Source: Lachnospiraceae bacterium (GTDB lineage Bacteria > Bacillota > Clostridia > Lachnospirales > Lachnospiraceae). From it: a DNA stretch of 10,628 bases. A model generated the notes under the pieces. It had not been told where the DNA came from. It did not search any database and saw nothing but the letters and a program-made list of their open reading frames with translations. Position 1 is the stretch's first letter, and every line of letters starts with the position of its first letter. The stretch spans positions 1 to 10,628 of the forward strand of contig JAFOIS010000113.1 of NCBI GenBank assembly GCA_017420605.1, given 5' to 3'. The position numbers were made by a program, and so were the translations under genes. Below are positions 7,860 through 10,628 of the stretch, piece after piece.

Positions 7860-7956
7860 CCTGTATAGACCCGTTGCAAAGTGACCGCATCCCGAAGACC
7901 TGTCTTCGCGATGCCGCTTTTGTATCGGCAAATATCAGTTTACAGGAGATAAGGCA
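7860..7956 (+). promoter_or_regulatory. Structured greA leader with hairpin and alternative fold
   Basis: The main hairpin (7887-7914) pairs GCATC with GATGC and CGAAGA with TCTTCG around a CCTG loop, 11 bp with one C-C mismatch, and is followed by CGCTTTTGT, a short U-tract. A competing stem pairs TGCCG (7912-7916) with CGGCA (7926-7930), sharing bases with the first. In addition CCTGTA at the predicted 5' end (7860-7865) is complementary to TACAGG (7941-7946), which covers part of the AGGAG ribosome binding site (7944-7948, 8 nt before ATG). No known riboswitch class is recognised. Attenuation or control of ribosome access is inferred. Confidence 0.45.
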
Positions 7957-8454
7957 ATGTCGGAAGCTACATCGAAGAAGATCCTCATGACCTATGAGGG
8001 ACTTCGGAAACTGGAGGAAGAGCTGGACGACCTGCGTGTGGTGAAGCGCAAGGAAGTCTCGCAAAAGATCAAAGAAGCGCGCGAGCAGGGCGACCTGTCT
8101 GAAAATGCGGAATATGATGCGGCCAAAGATGAACAGCGCGATATTGAAGCAAGGATCGAAGAGATCGAAAACATCCTGAAACACGCGGAAGTGATCGTGG
8201 AAGACGAAGCGGACACCAAGACCGTCAATATCGGGTGCCGGGTAAAAGTCCGGGATCTTACCTTTGACGAAGACCTGGAATTCGCGATCGTCGGCTCCAC
8301 GGAGGCGAACAGCATCAGCGGAAAGATCTCCAATGAATCTCCGCTGGGCCAGGCACTGATGGGCGCCAAGAGAAATCAGATCGTGACGGTATCGCTTCCG
8401 ACCGGGGATATGAGATATAAGATCCTCAAGATCGAAAGAAACATCGCCAGGTAA
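7957..8454 (+). CDS. greA: Transcription elongation factor GreA
   Basis: Binds the RNA polymerase secondary channel and stimulates transcript cleavage in backtracked complexes, restarting stalled elongation. The 165 residues show the N-terminal antiparallel coiled coil (about 12-75) with the signature EAREQGDLSENAEYDAAKDEQ split by the tip; the acidic tip residues D46 and E49 correspond to E. coli D41 and E44. A C-terminal FKBP-like domain follows, including ISNESPLGQALMGAK. The start has AGGAG at 7944-7948 with good spacing; the ATG at 7987 would remove a short non-conserved head and is less likely. It has its own promoter and a strong terminator, so it can be a single-gene unit, though read-through from the HD gene upstream is possible. 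The greA-lysS order is common in Firmicutes. Confidence 0.97.
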   Translation: MSEATSKKILMTYEGLRKLEEELDDLRVVKRKEVSQKIKEAREQGDLSENAEYDAAKDEQRDIEARIEEIENILKHAEVIVEDEADTKTVNIGCRVKVRDLTFDEDLEFAIVGSTEANSISGKISNESPLGQALMGAKRNQIVTVSLPTGDMRYKILKIERNIAR

Positions 8455-8459
8455 ATGAA

Positions 8460-8487
8460 AAGCCGCGCCGAATGCGCGGCTTCTTTT
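8460..8487 (+). terminator. Rho-independent terminator after greA
   Basis: A 9-bp perfect stem (AAGCCGCGC / GCGCGGCTT, 8460-8468 and 8474-8482) with loop CGAAT is followed by CTTTT. It begins 5 nt after the greA stop and separates greA from lysS. Confidence 0.9.
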
Positions 8488-8513
8488 GAATGAGACCTTA
8501 AGCGGAATAAAAC
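8486..8513 (+). promoter_or_regulatory. Possible weak promoter for lysS
   Basis: TTGAAT (8486-8491) and TAAAAC (8508-8513) with a 16-bp spacer each match consensus at four of six positions. Because lysS lies beyond a strong terminator, some promoter here is expected. No T-box motifs are seen in the short gap, so tRNA-sensing control is not supported. Confidence 0.25.
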
Positions 8514-8546
8514 AGGGAAAAGAAATCTGAACGGAGAGGGGACAAC

Positions 8547-10523
8547 ATGGCAGAAAACGAAAGAAACGCGGCAGTGCAGGATATCGGCCAGCTCCGGAAG
8601 GTGCGCAGGGAAAAGCTTGCCGAGCTTATGGCGGCGGGCGAGAACCCCTATGAGATCGTGACTTACGATCAGGAACAGCACAGCACGGAGATCAAGGAAA
8701 ACTATTCGGAATATGAAGGAAAGAACGTGTCCATCGCGGGGCGGCTCATGCTCAAGCGCGTAATGGGCAAGGCCAGTTTCGCGGACGTGCAGGATAGGGA
8801 CGGCAAGATCCAGATCTACGTCACGCGCGACGACCTCGGCGAGGAAGCGTATAAGAAGTTCAAGCGCATGGACGTGGACGACATCGTCGGCGTCAAGGGC
8901 TTTGTTTTCACGACGAAGATGGGCGAGATCTCCATTCACGCGAAGGAAGTGACTCTTCTTTCCAAGTCGCTGCAGATCCTGCCGGAGAAGTTCCACGGCC
9001 TTACGGATACGGATCTCATTTACCGGCAGCGGTATGTGGACCTCATCATGAATCCGGCGTCGAAGGACGTCTTCATCAAGCGGTCGAAGATCATTTCCGC
9101 GATCCGCCGGTATCTCAATGACCGGGATTTCCTCGAGGTCGAAACGCCCATGCTCGTCGAGAACGCGGGCGGCGCCGCGGCGCGTCCGTTCACGACGCAC
9201 TTCAACGCGCTGGACGAAGACAAGAAGCTCCGCATTTCCCTCGAGCTGTACTTAAAGCGCCTCATCGTGGGCGGTCTCGAGCGCGTCTACGAGATCGGCC
9301 GCGTGTTCCGCAACGAAGGTCTGGATATCAAGCACAATCCGGAGTTCACGCTCATGGAGCTCTATCAGGCGTATACGGATTATGAGGGAATGATGCGGCT
9401 GACCGAGGATATGTACCGCACGGTCGCCGAGGAGGTCCTCGGCACCACGATCCTGCATTACAAGGACCGCACGATCGATATCGGCGCGCCGTGGGAGCGC
9501 ATCACCATGACCGAAGCCGTGAAGAAGTACAGCGGCGTCGATTTCGATGAGATCCATACGGTCGAAGAGGCGCGGAAGGCCGCCGACGAAAAGGGCATCC
9601 ATTACGAACAGCGTCATGCCATCGGCGATATCCTGAACCTGTTCTTCGACGAGTTCGTGGAGGAGCACCTCATCCAGCCGACGTTCCTGACCGGCCATCC
9701 GATCGAGATCTCCCCGCTGACCAAGAAGGATCCGGAGCATCCCGGCAAGGTCCTTCGTTTCGAGCTTTTCATGAACGGCTGGGAAATGGCGAACGCCTAC
9801 TCCGAGCTCAACGACCCGATCGACCAGCGCGAGCGCTTTAAGGCGCAGGAAGAGATGCTGGCGAAGGGCGACGAGGAGGCCCAGACGACGGACGAAGATT
9901 TCCTCAATGCGCTCGAGATCGGCATGCCCCCGACGGGCGGCATCGGCTACGGCATCGACCGCCTGGTCATGCTCATGACCGGCGCGGAAGCCATCAGGGA
10001 TGTTCTGCTCTTCCCGACAATGAAGTCGTTAAAGACAGGCAGTGACGGAAATGGTGTAAGCTCCGAGACCGAAGAGGCTGCTCCCGTAGAAGCTCCCGCA
10101 GTGAAGGTGAACGATCCGAAGATGCCGCTTTTCGACACCAAGGTTCCGGATTACGAGCACCTGAACATCGAGCCGCTGTTCGAGGATCAGGTCGATTTTG
10201 AGACCTTCAGCAAGTCCGATTTCCGTGCCGTGAAGGTTCTGGAATGCGAAGCCGTACCGAAGTCCAAGAAGCTTCTGAAGTTCGTCCTGGACGACGGAAC
10301 CGCCGAGAAACGCGTGATTTTAAGCGGTATTCACGAGTTCTACGAGCCCGAGCAGCTGATCGGAAAGACCTGCATCGCCATCACGAACCTGCCTCCCAGG
10401 AAGATGATGGGTATCGATTCCTGCGGCATGCTGATCAGTGCTCTCCACAAGGAAGGCGAAGAGGAAAGACTTCATCTCCTGATGGTCGATCCCGCCATCC
10501 CGGCAGGCGCTAAGATGTACTAA
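8547..10523 (+). CDS. lysS: Class II lysyl-tRNA synthetase with C-terminal Trbp111/EMAP-like domain
   Basis: Charges tRNA(Lys) with lysine. Residues about 58-165 form the anticodon-binding OB fold. Class II motif 1 starts near R179 (RSKIISAIRRYLNDRDFLEVETPML), motif 2 contains F254-R255-N-E257, and motif 3 has GIGYGIDR472. The synthetase core ends at LLFPTMK (K493), where an ordinary ~500-residue bacterial LysRS would stop. Here it continues through a Glu/Ala/Pro-rich linker (about 495-548) into residues 549-658, which match the tRNA_bind OB fold of Trbp111 and of the MetRS C-terminus: FSKSDFRAVKVLECEAVPKSKKLLKF, ILSGIHEFYEPEQLIGK, NLPPRKMMGIDSCGML. This domain binds tRNA non-specifically and can dimerise in relatives, so it probably raises tRNA affinity. 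The ATG follows GGAGAGGGG (8533-8541). The linker start holds a 10-bp repeat also found just after the stop. Confidence 0.95.
   Translation: MAENERNAAVQDIGQLRKVRREKLAELMAAGENPYEIVTYDQEQHSTEIKENYSEYEGKNVSIAGRLMLKRVMGKASFADVQDRDGKIQIYVTRDDLGEEAYKKFKRMDVDDIVGVKGFVFTTKMGEISIHAKEVTLLSKSLQILPEKFHGLTDTDLIYRQRYVDLIMNPASKDVFIKRSKIISAIRRYLNDRDFLEVETPMLVENAGGAAARPFTTHFNALDEDKKLRISLELYLKRLIVGGLERVYEIGRVFRNEGLDIKHNPEFTLMELYQAYTDYEGMMRLTEDMYRTVAEEVLGTTILHYKDRTIDIGAPWERITMTEAVKKYSGVDFDEIHTVEEARKAADEKGIHYEQRHAIGDILNLFFDEFVEEHLIQPTFLTGHPIEISPLTKKDPEHPGKVLRFELFMNGWEMANAYSELNDPIDQRERFKAQEEMLAKGDEEAQTTDEDFLNALEIGMPPTGGIGYGIDRLVMLMTGAEAIRDVLLFPTMKSLKTGSDGNGVSSETEEAAPVEAPAVKVNDPKMPLFDTKVPDYEHLNIEPLFEDQVDFETFSKSDFRAVKVLECEAVPKSKKLLKFVLDDGTAEKRVILSGIHEFYEPEQLIGKTCIAITNLPPRKMMGIDSCGMLISALHKEGEEERLHLLMVDPAIPAGAKMY
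10052..10061 (+). repeat. TGGTGTAAGC repeat, copy within the lysS linker
   Basis: TGGTGTAAGC at the start of the linker between the LysRS core and the tRNA-binding domain. An identical 10-mer lies 480 bp downstream at 10532-10541, just past the stop, so the pair brackets the added domain. Confidence 0.5.
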
Positions 10524-10544
10524 AAACCGGTTGGTGTAAGCCGG
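10522..10544 (-). terminator. Possible minus-strand Rho-independent terminator
   Basis: On the minus strand CCGGCT-TACACC-AACCGG forms a 6-bp stem (one G-T pair), followed by TTTTTA. On the plus strand the hairpin is followed by A residues, so it would not end lysS. It would suit a leftward gene beyond the right edge, which is not visible. The loop and one arm include the TGGTGTAAG repeat. Confidence 0.35.
10532..10541 (+). repeat. TGGTGTAAGC repeat, copy after the lysS stop
   Basis: Second copy of the 10-mer, 8 nt after the lysS stop. With its preceding T, TTGGTGTAAG (10531-10540) is the exact reverse complement of CTTACACCAA at 10592-10601, so a 10-bp long-range stem is possible in the 3' transcript. 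Confidence 0.5.
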
Positions 10545-10585
10545 AAAAAAGAGACGTACTTCATTGTTGGAAATGGACCGGATCT

Positions 10586-10620
10586 TGCACACTTACACCA
10601 AACTTACACCATTTTGTGCA
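10586..10620. repeat. Tandem ACTTACACCA repeats inside a TGCACA/TGTGCA inverted repeat
   Basis: ACTTACACCA occurs at 10591-10600 and 10602-10611, an 11-bp period. The pair is enclosed by the perfect inverted hexamers TGCACA (10586-10591) and TGTGCA (10615-10620). The layout looks like protein-binding DNA, either tandem operator sites or arm-type sites of a site-specific recombinase. No gene is visible to decide, and the sequence ends 8 nt later. Confidence 0.5.
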
Positions 10621-10628
10621 GACTTTTC

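Noticed and set aside
8488..8546. T-box or lysine riboswitch ahead of lysS
   Set aside because: The gap is only about 60 nt and lacks the T-box core and any large conserved structure.
8376..9200. Minus-strand open frame opposite the lysS N-terminal half
   Set aside because: It runs through the greA terminator and the lysS start region and has no protein-family signature.
10523..10628. CRISPR array suggested by repeats at the right edge
   Set aside because: The repeat units are about 10 bp, one is inverted, and the spacing is irregular, unlike CRISPR repeats and spacers.

Overview
The window reads as chromosomal core genome of a fairly high-GC member of the Bacillota, most likely class Clostridia and possibly a Lachnospiraceae-like lineage. 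This rests on the gene set and order (birA, coaX, dusB, greA, lysS in one direction), strong purine-rich ribosome binding sites, close gene packing, and a lysyl-tRNA synthetase with an extra C-terminal tRNA-binding domain. The taxonomic call is inference; no rRNA or other marker is present. All nine recognisable genes are on the + strand.

Layout. (1) 3-2672: the 3' three quarters of dnaE, entering from the left edge with its PHP domain outside the window. (2) 2686-3528: a SpoU/TrmH-family RNA 2'-O-methyltransferase, 13 nt behind dnaE. (3) 3529-3586: a short gap with a -10-like TATAAT and a small inverted repeat, then argF (3587-4588). (4) 4585-7777: a tight run of birA (TTG start overlapping the argF stop), coaX, dusB (start inside the coaX end) and an HD-domain nucleotidase-like gene. 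(5) 7778-7956: the most structured intergenic region, holding a good sigma-A-type promoter and a roughly 97-nt leader with competing hairpins, followed by greA and a clear Rho-independent terminator. (6) lysS (8547-10523), fused to a Trbp111/EMAP-like domain. (7) 10524-10628: an A+T-richer tail with repeats, running off the right edge.

Functionally this is a housekeeping segment: replication (dnaE), RNA modification (the 2'-O-methyltransferase and dusB), transcription elongation (greA), tRNA charging (lysS), cofactor attachment and synthesis (birA, coaX), arginine synthesis (argF) and probable nucleotide turnover (HD protein). No mobile-element gene, CRISPR array, toxin-antitoxin pair or defence system is visible.

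The points most worth a second look are non-coding or architectural. First, the 9-mer TGGTGTAAG / CTTACACCA occurs four times in the last 560 bases: one copy in the lysS fusion linker, one just after the lysS stop, and two in 11-bp tandem inside a TGCACA/TGTGCA inverted repeat. Two of these copies, extended to 10 bp, bracket the segment that encodes the added tRNA-binding domain. Second, the greA leader can form mutually exclusive structures. Third, paired motifs lie just upstream of the argF and greA start regions. All three are hypotheses from reading the sequence; no search or folding program was run.
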